In this document: piece by piece, positions 6,271 through 14,359 of the stretch
Layout: every line of letters begins with the position of its first letter
Numbering within the stretch: position 1 is the first letter of the stretch
Assembly: GCA_003526845.1 (NCBI GenBank)
Contig: DPVM01000009.1
Span: forward strand, 38,182 to 66,880
Direction of reading: 5' to 3'
DNA from: Oscillospiraceae bacterium
Lineage (GTDB): Bacteria > Bacillota > Clostridia > Oscillospirales > Acutalibacteraceae
DNA length: 28,699 bases
The notes under the pieces: generated by a model
What the model was told of the DNA's origin: nothing
Databases searched by the model: none
What the model saw: the letters and a program-made list of their open reading frames with translations, nothing else
Translations under genes and position numbers: made by a program

Positions 6271-9200
6271 TTACTCTGCATCAATCGTTGAAACGCCCAA
6301 GGTGATTTCCTCGAGAACATCAAGCAGAACTTTAACAGTATCGAGCGATGTAAACATCGTGACATTATTATCAACAGCCGCGCGGCGAATTTCGCTGCCG
6401 TCAGAATGTGAGTCGCCTGCGTTAATATCAATTGTATTGATAACATATGCGATATGGCCCTGACGGAGAGCTTTCAAAATCTCATCGCTGTCATCAGCTG
6501 TTAATTTTTGTCTCACGCGGGTTCTTATGCCGTGTTCCTTAAGATATTTTGCCGTGCCCTCGGTTGCCTCGATATTAAATCCGAGATCATAAAAGCGTTT
6601 GATAAGCGGCAATGCCGTCGGCTTATCCTGGTCAGCGATTGTTACAAGAACTGTGCCGTAGTTTGAAACATGCATGCCCGACGCCTGAATTGCCTTGTAA
6701 AGTGCTCTTGTAAGGCTCTTATCGTAACCGATTGCCTCACCTGTTGATTTCATTTCGGGTGAAAGGTATGTGTCCATACCCTTAAGCTTGCTGAATGAGA
6801 ATGCCGGCGCCTTAACATACCAGCGTTTTTTCTCTTTCGGATAAACCTCGGTGTATCCCTGTTCTTTTAAAGAGTGACCTAAAATAACCTGTGTAGCAAT
6901 GTGAGCCATAGGAACAGAGGTAGCCTTTGAAAGGAACGGAACTGTTCTTGACGAACGAGGGTTGACCTCAATTACATAAACATCGTCCTTTTCATCAGCT
7001 ATAAACTGAATGTTATAAAGTCCGATAATACCGATTGCTTTGCCGAGTTTAACCGTATAATCAAGTATTTTGTCCTTAACAGCCTGTGAAACCGAGAATG
7101 TAGGATAAATTGAAATACTGTCGCCCGAATGGACACCTGTTCTCTCAACATGCTCCATAATACCGGGAACGAAGACATCCTTGCCGTCGCATATAGCATC
7201 AACCTCAAGCTCGCGTCCCATAATGTATTTATCAACAAGAACGGGTTGCTCTGTGTTGATTTCAACGGCCGTTTGCAGATAGTGGCGAAGAGACTCCTCG
7301 TTTGCGACAATTTGCATCGCTCTGCCGCCGAGAACGAATGACGGACGAACAAGAACCGGATAGCCGATGCTTTCGGCAACCTTAACGCCCTCTTCAATAT
7401 CTGTTACGGCAAGTCCTTTTGGTTGCGGAATACCGAGATCGTTCATTACCTTTTCAAATGAATCTCTGTTTTCTGCTCTATCGATAGCCTCAACATCAGT
7501 ACCGATAATCGGAACGCCGAGAGCATCAAGCGGAGGCGCAAGGTTTATTGCGGTTTGACCGCCGAGCGACACAACTATGCCGAGCGGATTTTCAAGACAA
7601 ACAATATTCATTACATCCTCAACAGTGAGCGGCTCAAAATAAAGTTTGTCGGAGGTTGTATAGTCAGTTGAAACTGTTTCGGGGTTGTTATTTATAATAA
7701 TTGCCTCATATCCTGCAGCTCTGATTGACCAAATAGCATGAACAGTTGAATAGTCAAACTCAACACCCTGACCGATTCTGATAGGACCCGAGCCGAGAAC
7801 GATAATCTTTTTCTTATCGCTGACTATCGACTCGTTTTCCTCTTCATAGGTTGAATAGAAATAAGGAACATATGAATCGAACTCAGACGCGCACGTATCA
7901 ATCATTTTATAAACCGGGAAAATATTGTTTTTCTTTCTTAATTTGAATATATCCGCCTCGGTCATTCGCCAGCACATACCGATGAATTTGTCAGAAACGC
8001 CCATTTTTTTGGCGTCCTTGAGGACGGTTAAATCGCCCGTATTTGCAACGATTGTTGATTCAAAATCGACAATATTCTTAAATTTTTCAAGGAAGAACAT
8101 ATCAATTTTAGTTGCATTATAAATCAGGTTGAGGTCTGCACCGAGCCTGATGAGCTGTGCAATTGCAAACAATCTGTCATCAGTGCCGTTCTTAATGTAT
8201 TCAAGCAAATCTTCCTGAGTATATGAGTCAAATTTTTTATCATATAGGTGACAAACGCCGATTTCAAGTGAACGAACAGCTTTAAGGAGCGATTCCTCAA
8301 CAGTTCTGCCGATAGCCATAACCTCTCCTGTTGCTTTCATTTGAGTGTTGAGAGTATTGTTGGCATCTGCGAATTTATCAAACGGGAAGCGTGCAATCTT
8401 TGATACGACATAGTCGAGAGTTGGCTCAAACGAAGCAGGAGTGTTTGCGATTTGGATTTCGTCAAGATGCATTCCTACTGCGATTTTTGCCGAAACCCTT
8501 GCAATCGGATAACCCGAAGCCTTTGATGCAAGCGCTGATGAACGCGATACTCTCGGGTTAACCTCGATAAGGTAATATTGGAACGAAAGCGGATCAAGTG
8601 CAAACTGAACATTGCAACCGCCCTCAATTTTAAGCTCACGGATAATTTTGAGAGCAGAATCACGGAGCATTTGATATTCTTTATTGGTAAGCGTTTGTGA
8701 CGGACAAACAACAACCGAGTCGCCGGTATGAACGCCGACCGGGTCGATATTTTCCATATTACAAATAGTAATTGCGGTGTCATTTGCATCGCGCATTACT
8801 TCGTATTCGATTTCTTTATATCCCTTGATTGATTTTTCGACAAGCACCTGATGCACGGGAGAAAGAGCAAGTGCATTTTTGAGCATAAGCTTACATTCTT
8901 CTTCATTATAAGCAAAGCCGCCGCCTGTACCGCCGAGTGTAAAAGCAGGGCGGAGAATGACCGGATAACCTATATCGTTGGCAGCCTTAAGACCCTCTTC
9001 GAGGGTGTTTGCGATTTCCGACGGCAATACCGGCTCGCCGAGCGACTCGCAAAGTTCCTTGAACAATTCTCTGTCCTCTGCTCTTTCGATAGCTTCAAAA
9101 TTAGTGCCCAAAATCTCAACATCGCACTCCTGCAAAACGCCTTTTTTAGCGAGTTGAACAGCAAGGTTGAGTCCTGTTTGACCGCCGAGTGACGGTAAAA

Positions 9201-9456
9201 TTGCGTCGGGTCTTTCGTGTCTGATTATACGAGCGACATATTCAAGATTGAGCGGCTCCATATAAACCTTGTCGGCAATATCGGTGTCGGTCATAATTGT
9301 TGCAGGGTTTGAGTTGATGAGAACAACCTCATAGCCCTCTTCTCTGAGTGCAAGACAGGCTTGTGTGCCGGAGTAGTCAAATTCTGCAGCTTGTCCGATA
9401 ACAATCGGACCTGAGCCGATTACAAGTACCTTATGTATATCAGTGCGTTTTGGCAT
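6271..9456 (-). CDS. carB: Carbamoyl-phosphate synthase large subunit
   Basis: Makes carbamoyl phosphate from bicarbonate, ATP and the ammonia released by CarA. The protein is a complete 1061-residue duplication: an N-terminal ATP-grasp half (beginning KVLVIGSGPIVIGQAAEFDYSG), an oligomerisation region, a second half (KIIVLGSGPIRIGQGVEFDYS at about 548) and a C-terminal MGS-like allosteric domain from about 930. The usual length is about 1060-1075. It begins 1 nt after the carA stop, with GGAGG inside the end of carA. As the only carB seen here it would serve both pyrimidine and arginine synthesis if no second copy exists elsewhere. Confidence 0.97.
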   Translation of the reverse strand: MPKRTDIHKVLVIGSGPIVIGQAAEFDYSGTQACLALREEGYEVVLINSNPATIMTDTDIADKVYMEPLNLEYVARIIRHERPDAILPSLGGQTGLNLAVQLAKKGVLQECDVEILGTNFEAIERAEDRELFKELCESLGEPVLPSEIANTLEEGLKAANDIGYPVILRPAFTLGGTGGGFAYNEEECKLMLKNALALSPVHQVLVEKSIKGYKEIEYEVMRDANDTAITICNMENIDPVGVHTGDSVVVCPSQTLTNKEYQMLRDSALKIIRELKIEGGCNVQFALDPLSFQYYLIEVNPRVSRSSALASKASGYPIARVSAKIAVGMHLDEIQIANTPASFEPTLDYVVSKIARFPFDKFADANNTLNTQMKATGEVMAIGRTVEESLLKAVRSLEIGVCHLYDKKFDSYTQEDLLEYIKNGTDDRLFAIAQLIRLGADLNLIYNATKIDMFFLEKFKNIVDFESTIVANTGDLTVLKDAKKMGVSDKFIGMCWRMTEADIFKLRKKNNIFPVYKMIDTCASEFDSYVPYFYSTYEEENESIVSDKKKIIVLGSGPIRIGQGVEFDYSTVHAIWSIRAAGYEAIIINNNPETVSTDYTTSDKLYFEPLTVEDVMNIVCLENPLGIVVSLGGQTAINLAPPLDALGVPIIGTDVEAIDRAENRDSFEKVMNDLGIPQPKGLAVTDIEEGVKVAESIGYPVLVRPSFVLGGRAMQIVANEESLRHYLQTAVEINTEQPVLVDKYIMGRELEVDAICDGKDVFVPGIMEHVERTGVHSGDSISIYPTFSVSQAVKDKILDYTVKLGKAIGIIGLYNIQFIADEKDDVYVIEVNPRSSRTVPFLSKATSVPMAHIATQVILGHSLKEQGYTEVYPKEKKRWYVKAPAFSFSKLKGMDTYLSPEMKSTGEAIGYDKSLTRALYKAIQASGMHVSNYGTVLVTIADQDKPTALPLIKRFYDLGFNIEATEGTAKYLKEHGIRTRVRQKLTADDSDEILKALRQGHIAYVINTIDINAGDSHSDGSEIRRAAVDNNVTMFTSLDTVKVLLDVLEEITLGVSTIDAE

Positions 9457-9457
9457 A

Positions 9458-10546
9458 TTACTCAGCCTCCTTTGCCATCAAATCAATGAATTTATCAAAC
9501 AAATATGCGCTGTCCTGCGGACCGGGTGCTGACTCCGGGTGATACTGAACAGAAAACAGCTTATTTTCTGCTGATTCAACGCCCTCTGCCGTATCGTCGA
9601 GTAGGTTTTTATGAGTCAACGTGAGCGGTGTTCCCTCAAGTGACTTTACATCTACTGCATATGAATGGTTTTGAGAGGTAATTTCAATTTTGCCTGTTTC
9701 AATATTCATAACAGGATGATTTCCGCCTCTGTGACCGAATTTCATTTTAAATGTTTTTGCGCCGAGAGCAAGCGAAATCATTTGATGTCCGAGGCAAATG
9801 CCGAAAATCGGAAGCTGACCGTGGAGTTCTTTAACAACATTGATAACGGGTTGAACATCCTCCGGGTTTCCCGGTCCGTTTGAAAGAAACAACCCGTCGG
9901 GTTGCATTTTCATAATTTCGTCAGCCGAAGTGTCAAACGGAACAACGGTTACATTACATCCTTTTTCATTGAGCTTGCGGATAATATTGTGCTTAATGCC
10001 GCAGTCAATTGCGACAACATCGTATTTATGATTAGGTGTTCTTGAATACCAACGCTTTTTACATGAAACGCGAGAGACCATATCAGTCGGTATCTGATAA
10101 TCGCGCACCATCTGAAGAGCATCAACAAGCGGCTTGTTTGCATCGCAAATCATAACTTTTTGTGAACCTTCGTCACGGATTATTCTTGTAATCATTCTTG
10201 TATCAACGCCGCTGATGCCGGGAATATCATATTCCAAAAGCACTTCGGACAATGTTTTTGTATATCTGAAGTTAGACGGCAAATCGTTATATTCTCTGAC
10301 GATAAGACCGCCCATTGTCGGAACTTTTGTTTCGTAATCCTCGTCGGTCATGCCATAGTTGCCGATAAGAGGATATGTCATACAAACCATTTGGTCGGTA
10401 TATGACGGGTCGGAAATAATCTCCTGATAGCCGACCATTGATGTGTTGAACACAAGCTCGTTTATGGCGGTAACATCTGCGCCAAAGCCGTAGCCGTAAA
10501 ACTCTTTTCCGTTTTCAAGCACAATTTTTTTATCATATGGCTTCAT
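9458..10546 (-). CDS. carA: Carbamoyl-phosphate synthase small subunit (glutamine amidotransferase)
   Basis: Hydrolyses glutamine and passes ammonia to CarB. The class I amidotransferase triad is present: C251 in GICLGHQ, and H336 with E338 in QYHPE. The N-terminal CPSase small-chain domain contains TSMVGYQEIISDPSY. The length of 362 aa is standard. The ATG at 10546 follows AAAGGAGA and overlaps the end of pyrC by 14 nt, so the second gene of the operon is coupled to the first. Confidence 0.97.
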   Translation of the reverse strand: MKPYDKKIVLENGKEFYGYGFGADVTAINELVFNTSMVGYQEIISDPSYTDQMVCMTYPLIGNYGMTDEDYETKVPTMGGLIVREYNDLPSNFRYTKTLSEVLLEYDIPGISGVDTRMITRIIRDEGSQKVMICDANKPLVDALQMVRDYQIPTDMVSRVSCKKRWYSRTPNHKYDVVAIDCGIKHNIIRKLNEKGCNVTVVPFDTSADEIMKMQPDGLFLSNGPGNPEDVQPVINVVKELHGQLPIFGICLGHQMISLALGAKTFKMKFGHRGGNHPVMNIETGKIEITSQNHSYAVDVKSLEGTPLTLTHKNLLDDTAEGVESAENKLFSVQYHPESAPGPQDSAYLFDKFIDLMAKEAE

Positions 10547-11804
10547 ATACTATTTCTCCTTTACAAACAGTCAATATATTTTCACCCTGAACCTGCCAAT
10601 TTTCAAACGGGGTTGCTCTGCCCATTGTAACAAAATTCTCGGGATTAACAGTCCATTTTTTATCAAGATCAAGCAGTGCCAAATCGGCAGGCTGACCGAC
10701 CTTAATTTCTCCGCCGGGGAGCGAAAAGATTTTGCGCGGCTTGACCGACATCAAATCAATAAGTTTTTCAAGTGTTATAACGCCGTTTTTTACAAGTCTT
10801 GTATAGAGAACGGCAAATGCTGTTTCAAGTCCGACAACGCCCATTGCCGATTTTTCGAGACCTTTTGATTTTTCCTCTGCGGAATGAGGCGCATGGTCGG
10901 TTGCAATTACATCAATCGTGCCGTCGCACAAGCCCTCAATCAATGCCGCCTTATCCTCTGCCGAACGGAGTGGCGGATTCATTTTAAATCTGCCGTTCTC
11001 CTGCAAATCATCATCGCACATTGTCAGATAATGCGGACCTGTTTCACATGTGACCTTTACGCCGTTTGCCTTTGCTTTGCGGATAATATCAACGCTTTCC
11101 TTTGTTGAAATATGACAAACATGATAGTGACAGCCCGTTTCCTTTGCAAGCTCACAATCACGCGCTATTTGCTCATATTCGCTTGCGGAACAAATACCCT
11201 TGTGATTGTGCTTTTTGCAATATTCGCCGTCGTGAATGTATCCGCCGCGCAGCAAATCGTTAACCTCACAGTGCGCCGAAATAATTTTGTTCAATTTTGC
11301 ACAGCGGAGCATTGCCTCTTTCATACAATCAGCGGTTTGAACTCCCGTACCGTCATCCGAAAAGCCAACAACCTTATCGGCAAGTGAGGTAAAATCGACA
11401 AGTTCTCCTCCGCCTTTTCTACCCTTTGTGATTGACGCAAAGGGATAGACATTGATAACGGCATCCTTATCAATAATATCCGTTTCAGCCTTAAGATTTT
11501 CAACACAGTCGGGAACAGGATTAATATTCGGCATCGGGCACACTGCGGTGTAACCGGCTCTTGCAGCGGCTGAGGTACCGCTTTTAATCGTTTCCTTATA
11601 AGAAAAACCGGGCTCACGAAGATGAACATGAACATCAACGAAACCCGGTATTAAAAACTTGTCCTGTGCATTGAAAACACGATCTACTCCATTAGCAGAA
11701 ATGGAGGTACCTATTGCGTCTATTAAAGAATTTTTGATTAAAACATCGTTTTTTACAAATCCGTCTCCCATATAAACGAGAGCATCTTTAACTAGAATAG
11801 TCAT
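10533..11804 (-). CDS. pyrC: Dihydroorotase (class I)
   Basis: Cyclises carbamoyl-aspartate to dihydroorotate, the third step. Metal-binding motifs are HVHLREPG at 59-66, GFSDDGTGVQ (the Asp bridging region of class I enzymes), HCEVND, HVCHISTKES and the catalytic ATDHAPHS. The length of 423 aa matches the class I Gram-positive enzymes (about 425-430) rather than the shorter E. coli type. It is the first gene of the operon; the ATG is 8 nt after AAAGGG, within about 20 nt of the predicted transcription start. Confidence 0.96.
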   Translation of the reverse strand: MTILVKDALVYMGDGFVKNDVLIKNSLIDAIGTSISANGVDRVFNAQDKFLIPGFVDVHVHLREPGFSYKETIKSGTSAAARAGYTAVCPMPNINPVPDCVENLKAETDIIDKDAVINVYPFASITKGRKGGGELVDFTSLADKVVGFSDDGTGVQTADCMKEAMLRCAKLNKIISAHCEVNDLLRGGYIHDGEYCKKHNHKGICSASEYEQIARDCELAKETGCHYHVCHISTKESVDIIRKAKANGVKVTCETGPHYLTMCDDDLQENGRFKMNPPLRSAEDKAALIEGLCDGTIDVIATDHAPHSAEEKSKGLEKSAMGVVGLETAFAVLYTRLVKNGVITLEKLIDLMSVKPRKIFSLPGGEIKVGQPADLALLDLDKKWTVNPENFVTMGRATPFENWQVQGENILTVCKGEIVYEAI

Positions 11805-11828
11805 AATGCACGCCCTTTCTAGGTCTAT

Positions 11829-11857
11829 ATTATATGATAAATCGAGAGTATAGTCAA
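11829..11857 (-). promoter_or_regulatory. Sigma-A promoter of the pyr operon
   Basis: TTGACT (11852-11857), exactly 17 bp, then TATAAT (11829-11834). A start 7 nt beyond the -10 would be near 11822, leaving a leader of about 18 nt before the pyrC ATG. No attenuator, PyrR site or riboswitch can fit in that leader. Right after the -10 the sequence reads ATAGACCTAGAAAGGG, with pyrimidines at the expected start. Confidence 0.82.
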
Positions 11858-11906
11858 TAACAAATCAGTAACAAAAATAAATTTTATATTATTACTAATT
11901 ATAATT

Positions 11907-11933
11907 AAAAGCCAAGAGAAAATCTTGGCTTTT
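11907..11933 (-). terminator. Probable terminator after dut
   Basis: An 11-bp stem (AAAAGCCAAGA and complement) with a 5-nt loop, starting 13 nt after the dut stop. The stem ends in four T followed by AATTAT, so the U-tract is modest and some read-through into the pyr operon is possible. It lies upstream of the pyr promoter and is therefore not a pyr attenuator for transcripts begun there. Confidence 0.7.
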
Positions 11934-11946
11934 GTTACAAATTCCG

Positions 11947-12456
11947 TTATTTGGTTGTTGAGCCGAATCCGCCGTCGCGAATACCGTCGGCATCGTCATC
12001 CTCGGTAATACCGAAAGGAAGAAAAATACCTTGTGCAAAACCGTCACCGCCCAAAACAGTTACGCTGTGGCCGTCGTCATGAGCATCGCACGAAAGTTTA
12101 ACCATAATATGGCCCTCGTTTGAGGAATTATAATAATCGGCATCAATTATACCGACAGTGTTGTCAAGCTGAATTCTGTGCTTAAAGCCGAGACCCGAGC
12201 GCGGAAAAATATCAAGCACCCAGCCGTCGGCGATTTTTGAACGAATGCCCGTAGGAATAAGCGTTGATTTGCCCTTTTCGATTGTAACATCGGCAGGAGC
12301 ATAAAAATCATATCCGGCAGAGCCAACCGTTGCCCTTTTCGGCAATTTGATATTGTTGTATATTTCTTTAACATTTGTGCAGTCGGGGAAATTTTTCATC
12401 CAATCCTTTTTAAACTGTTCAAAAGAAACCTTTTCAAATTTAGCGATTTTGTTCAT
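11947..12456 (-). CDS. dut: dUTP diphosphatase
   Basis: Hydrolyses dUTP to dUMP, keeping uracil out of DNA and feeding thymidylate synthesis. All five trimeric dUTPase motifs are visible: GSAGYDFYAPAD (45-56), PRSGLGFKH (85-93), LDNTVGIIDADY (98-109), GGDGFAQGIF (136-145) and the C-terminal RDGGFGSTTK (160-169). Motif 4 has GFAQ where many members have RIAQ. An N-terminal extension of about 35 residues and an acidic insert (DDDAD) before motif 5 raise the length to 169 aa. The start at 12456 has AAAGGAG 7 nt upstream; ATGs at 12462 and 12474 have poorer spacing. It is 66 nt downstream of mazF in the same direction. Confidence 0.95.
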   Translation of the reverse strand: MNKIAKFEKVSFEQFKKDWMKNFPDCTNVKEIYNNIKLPKRATVGSAGYDFYAPADVTIEKGKSTLIPTGIRSKIADGWVLDIFPRSGLGFKHRIQLDNTVGIIDADYYNSSNEGHIMVKLSCDAHDDGHSVTVLGGDGFAQGIFLPFGITEDDDADGIRDGGFGSTTK

Positions 12457-12522
12457 ATTCATTCTCCTTTGCATCAGCTATATATATTTTAACATAAAGC
12501 GAAAGGATAGTAAAGAACAAAA

Positions 12523-12864
12523 TCACAGACCAAAGCTGACATTGAGTGCCCGGTTGACCTTGCCCATATCGTCGCTGTCAAGCGAGCCCATGCGTTCACG
12601 CAAACGCTGTTTGTCAATGGTTCTGACCTGTTCGAGCAAAACAACACTGTCCTTTGCGAGTCCGCAATCGTGAGCATCCACCTCAATATGAGTGGGAAGA
12701 TTGTTTTTGTCGCATCGACTTGTGATTGCGGCGGCAATGACTGTCGGCGAATACTTGTTGCCCACATCATTTTGGACTATAAGTACGGGACGGACACCGC
12801 CCTGCTCCGAGCCGACTACGGGACTCAAATCGGCATAATATATATCGCCTCGTTTAACAAGCAA
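12523..12864 (-). CDS. mazF: MazF/EndoA-family mRNA interferase toxin
   Basis: Endoribonuclease toxin of the type found in Bacillus (EndoA/NdoA), which cuts mRNA at short U-rich sites. The protein begins VKRGDIYYADLSPVVGSEQG, very close to the Bacillus protein. The catalytic residues known for that family, R25 (GGVRPV) and T48 (AAAITS), fall at exactly those numbers if translation starts at the TTG at 12864. That TTG has AAGGGTG 6 nt upstream; a GTG at 12906 would add 14 unlikely residues. The length is 113 aa (family about 116). No antitoxin gene precedes it; upstream lies a 186-bp gap and the divergent cotJA. dut follows in the same direction. Confidence 0.92.
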   Translation of the reverse strand: MLVKRGDIYYADLSPVVGSEQGGVRPVLIVQNDVGNKYSPTVIAAAITSRCDKNNLPTHIEVDAHDCGLAKDSVVLLEQVRTIDKQRLRERMGSLDSDDMGKVNRALNVSFGL

Positions 12865-12936
12865 GATAATCACCCTTAAAAAAATATTTTCACTAATATT
12901 TTTCACACATAAACTTCATTTTAAACATCATAATTC

Positions 12937-12965
12937 ATTATATTCAAAAAAACATTTATTGTAGC
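12937..12965 (-). promoter_or_regulatory. Likely promoter of mazF-dut
   Basis: A perfect -10 TATAAT (12937-12942) with a poor -35 (GCTACA, 12960-12965) at 17 bp. The leader to the mazF TTG would be about 65 nt. Divergent from the cotJA promoter. Confidence 0.5.
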
Positions 12966-13000
12966 CGAAGATAATCGAGCAAAATAAAAATGGAAATATA

Positions 13001-13029
13001 TGTCAAAACCGAGTGATAAGCATAATATA
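13001..13029 (+). promoter_or_regulatory. Sporulation-type promoter of cotJAB
   Basis: TGTCA (13001-13005), 14 bp, then GCATAATATA (13020-13029). The -10 resembles CATA-type boxes read by the mother-cell factors sigma-E and sigma-K. The same arrangement with the same 14-bp gap precedes cotJC. The ribosome site AAAGGAG lies 7 nt beyond, so the leader is very short. The -35 half does not match the textbook sigma-E consensus well, so the exact sigma factor is open. Confidence 0.5.
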
Positions 13030-13050
13030 TTGATGAAAGGAGTTTGAATT

Positions 13051-13260
13051 ATGGAAAAATTTGAAGATTTGTTTAACCCTTCGTTTTTAAAGGAAACAAA
13101 AAGCCGCGCGGCAATACCTGCCGACGCAACGGTTACAATGGCGTATGTGCCGTTGCAGGAGTCGCTGAAGACCTACAGCGACAACGAAGGTCTTGAAAAA
13201 GGAACAATATTTCCTGTTTTAAATAAAGAATTTTGCGGAAGGATGGTAAAATCTGTATGA
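13051..13260 (+). CDS. cotJA: Spore coat associated protein CotJA
   Basis: A 69-residue CotJA-type protein. The family core is visible as MAYVPLQ...LKTYSDNEGLEKGTIFPVLNKEFCG at about 30-65: an aromatic/proline start, then a K-GT-(I/L)-(F/W)-P segment. In Bacillus cotJA is the first gene of cotJABC, expressed in the mother cell, and the products form part of the inner coat. AAAGGAG is 8 nt before the ATG. Its stop overlaps the cotJB start (ATGA). Here only cotJA and cotJB are present; cotJC is 12.6 kb away. Confidence 0.85.
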   Translation: MEKFEDLFNPSFLKETKSRAAIPADATVTMAYVPLQESLKTYSDNEGLEKGTIFPVLNKEFCGRMVKSV

Positions 13261-13511
13261 AAAAGAAGCTGCTTATGCGCTTGTCGGCGCTTCAATTCGG
13301 AATGGTTGAAACAAGATTGTTTTTAGACACACATCCCGATGACAAGGAAGCCCTTGAACTATACAACAAATATTACGAAAAGCACAGTGCACTGCTCAAA
13401 GAATACGAGGCAGAATACGGTCCGTTGACATTAAACGGCTTAAACAGCGACGATTGGCTGAAAGACCCATGGCCGTGGGACAATGAGTTCAATTGCGAAA
13501 GCGACAAATAA
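13257..13511 (+). CDS. cotJB: Spore coat protein CotJB
   Basis: An 84-residue CotJB-family protein. MRLSALQFGMVETRLFLDTHPDD is the recognisable N-terminal helix region, followed by ALELYNKYYEKHSALLKEYEAEYGPL and a tryptophan-rich tail (DWLKDPWPWDNEF) typical of the family. The ATG at 13257 overlaps the cotJA stop as ATGA, so translation is coupled; the ORF is open further upstream, but only from a TTG with no ribosome site. It is followed directly by a strong terminator, so cotJC was not simply overlooked downstream. Confidence 0.88.
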   Translation: MKKKLLMRLSALQFGMVETRLFLDTHPDDKEALELYNKYYEKHSALLKEYEAEYGPLTLNGLNSDDWLKDPWPWDNEFNCESDK

Positions 13512-13547
13512 AAAATCCCCGAGGGTTATTGCCCTCGGGGATTTTTT
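13510..13547. terminator. Strong bidirectional terminator between cotJB and the ABC operon
   Basis: Stem CCCCGAGGG with its perfect complement and a 6-nt loop, flanked by AAAAAAT on the left and ATTTTTT on the right, so it works for both strands. It begins at the cotJB stop, and the ABC ATPase, arriving from the other side, ends at 13562. Confidence 0.93.
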
Positions 13548-13561
13548 CACATAATAACAAA

Positions 13562-14359
13562 TTATTTTTGGAGTAACATTCTGTCATTATCAAACTCTTT
13601 ATTTTCTTTAGATTTATAGAGATTGAGCAAATCGGTAACCGTCATACCCTCACGCTTTTGACTGTCGAGATCAATAATAATATTGCCCGAGTCCATCATA
13701 ATAGTTCTGTTGCCGGTGGTGAGCGCCTGTGACATATTATGAGTAATCATTAAGGTTGTAATTTTATTTTCCTTAACGATTTTGTTTGTAATATCCATAA
13801 CCTTGTTGGCAGTCACGGGGTCGAGAGCGGCTGTGTGCTCATCAAGCAAAAGGAGTTTGGGTGTGACGACAGTACACATAAGCAAGGTAACAACTTGACG
13901 CTGACCGCCGGAGAGCAAGCCGATTTTTGTATTCATTCTGTCCTCAAGCCCCATATCAAATGCGGCAAGATATTCTTTAAACATTTTGCGCTTTTTTGGT
14001 GAAACAGCAAGCGAGAAATAGCTTGAGCCTGCACGAGAATATGCAAGAGCCAAATTTTCCTCAATAGTCATATGAGGAGCGGTACCCTTCATCGGGTCCT
14101 GAAAGACTCTGCCTATATATTTTGCTCTTTTGTGCTCGGGCATAAAGCTTATATCATTATCATCAAGAATAATTTTGCCCTTATCCTGAATATATGTGCC
14201 GCAAAGCATATTAAACAGCGTTGATTTTCCTGCGCCGTTTGAGCCGACAATCGTCACAAATTCGCCATTGTCAAGGTGAAGCGAAACATTTTGCAATGCG
14301 ATATGTTCGTTGACCGTTCCGGGAGCGAATGTTTTTGAAACATCAATTATATCAAGCAT
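13562..14359 (-). CDS. ABC transporter ATP-binding protein
   Basis: Energises the importer formed with the permease and lipoprotein encoded upstream. Walker A is GSNGAGKST at 39-47, the signature is LSGGQRQ, Walker B is LLLLDEH and the H-loop is ITHNMSQAL. The length of 265 aa fits. The ATG at 14359 overlaps the permease stop by 8 nt. The combination with a PF04392-like binding protein and a LivH-like permease recalls the TrpXYZ-type systems, but the substrate is not evident. It is the last gene of the operon, before the terminator at 13510-13547. Confidence 0.93.
   Translation of the reverse strand: MLDIIDVSKTFAPGTVNEHIALQNVSLHLDNGEFVTIVGSNGAGKSTLFNMLCGTYIQDKGKIILDDNDISFMPEHKRAKYIGRVFQDPMKGTAPHMTIEENLALAYSRAGSSYFSLAVSPKKRKMFKEYLAAFDMGLEDRMNTKIGLLSGGQRQVVTLLMCTVVTPKLLLLDEHTAALDPVTANKVMDITNKIVKENKITTLMITHNMSQALTTGNRTIMMDSGNIIIDLDSQKREGMTVTDLLNLYKSKENKEFDNDRMLLQK

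Noticed and set aside
11907..11933. Hairpin upstream of pyrC as a PyrR attenuator
   Set aside because: It lies upstream of the TTGACT/TATAAT promoter and directly after the dut stop, so it is the dut terminator; no competing antiterminator was found.
12865..12906. Upstream GTG start for mazF giving 127 residues
   Set aside because: It would place the catalytic residues 14 positions off the family numbering and lacks a ribosome site, whereas the TTG at 12864 has one at good spacing.
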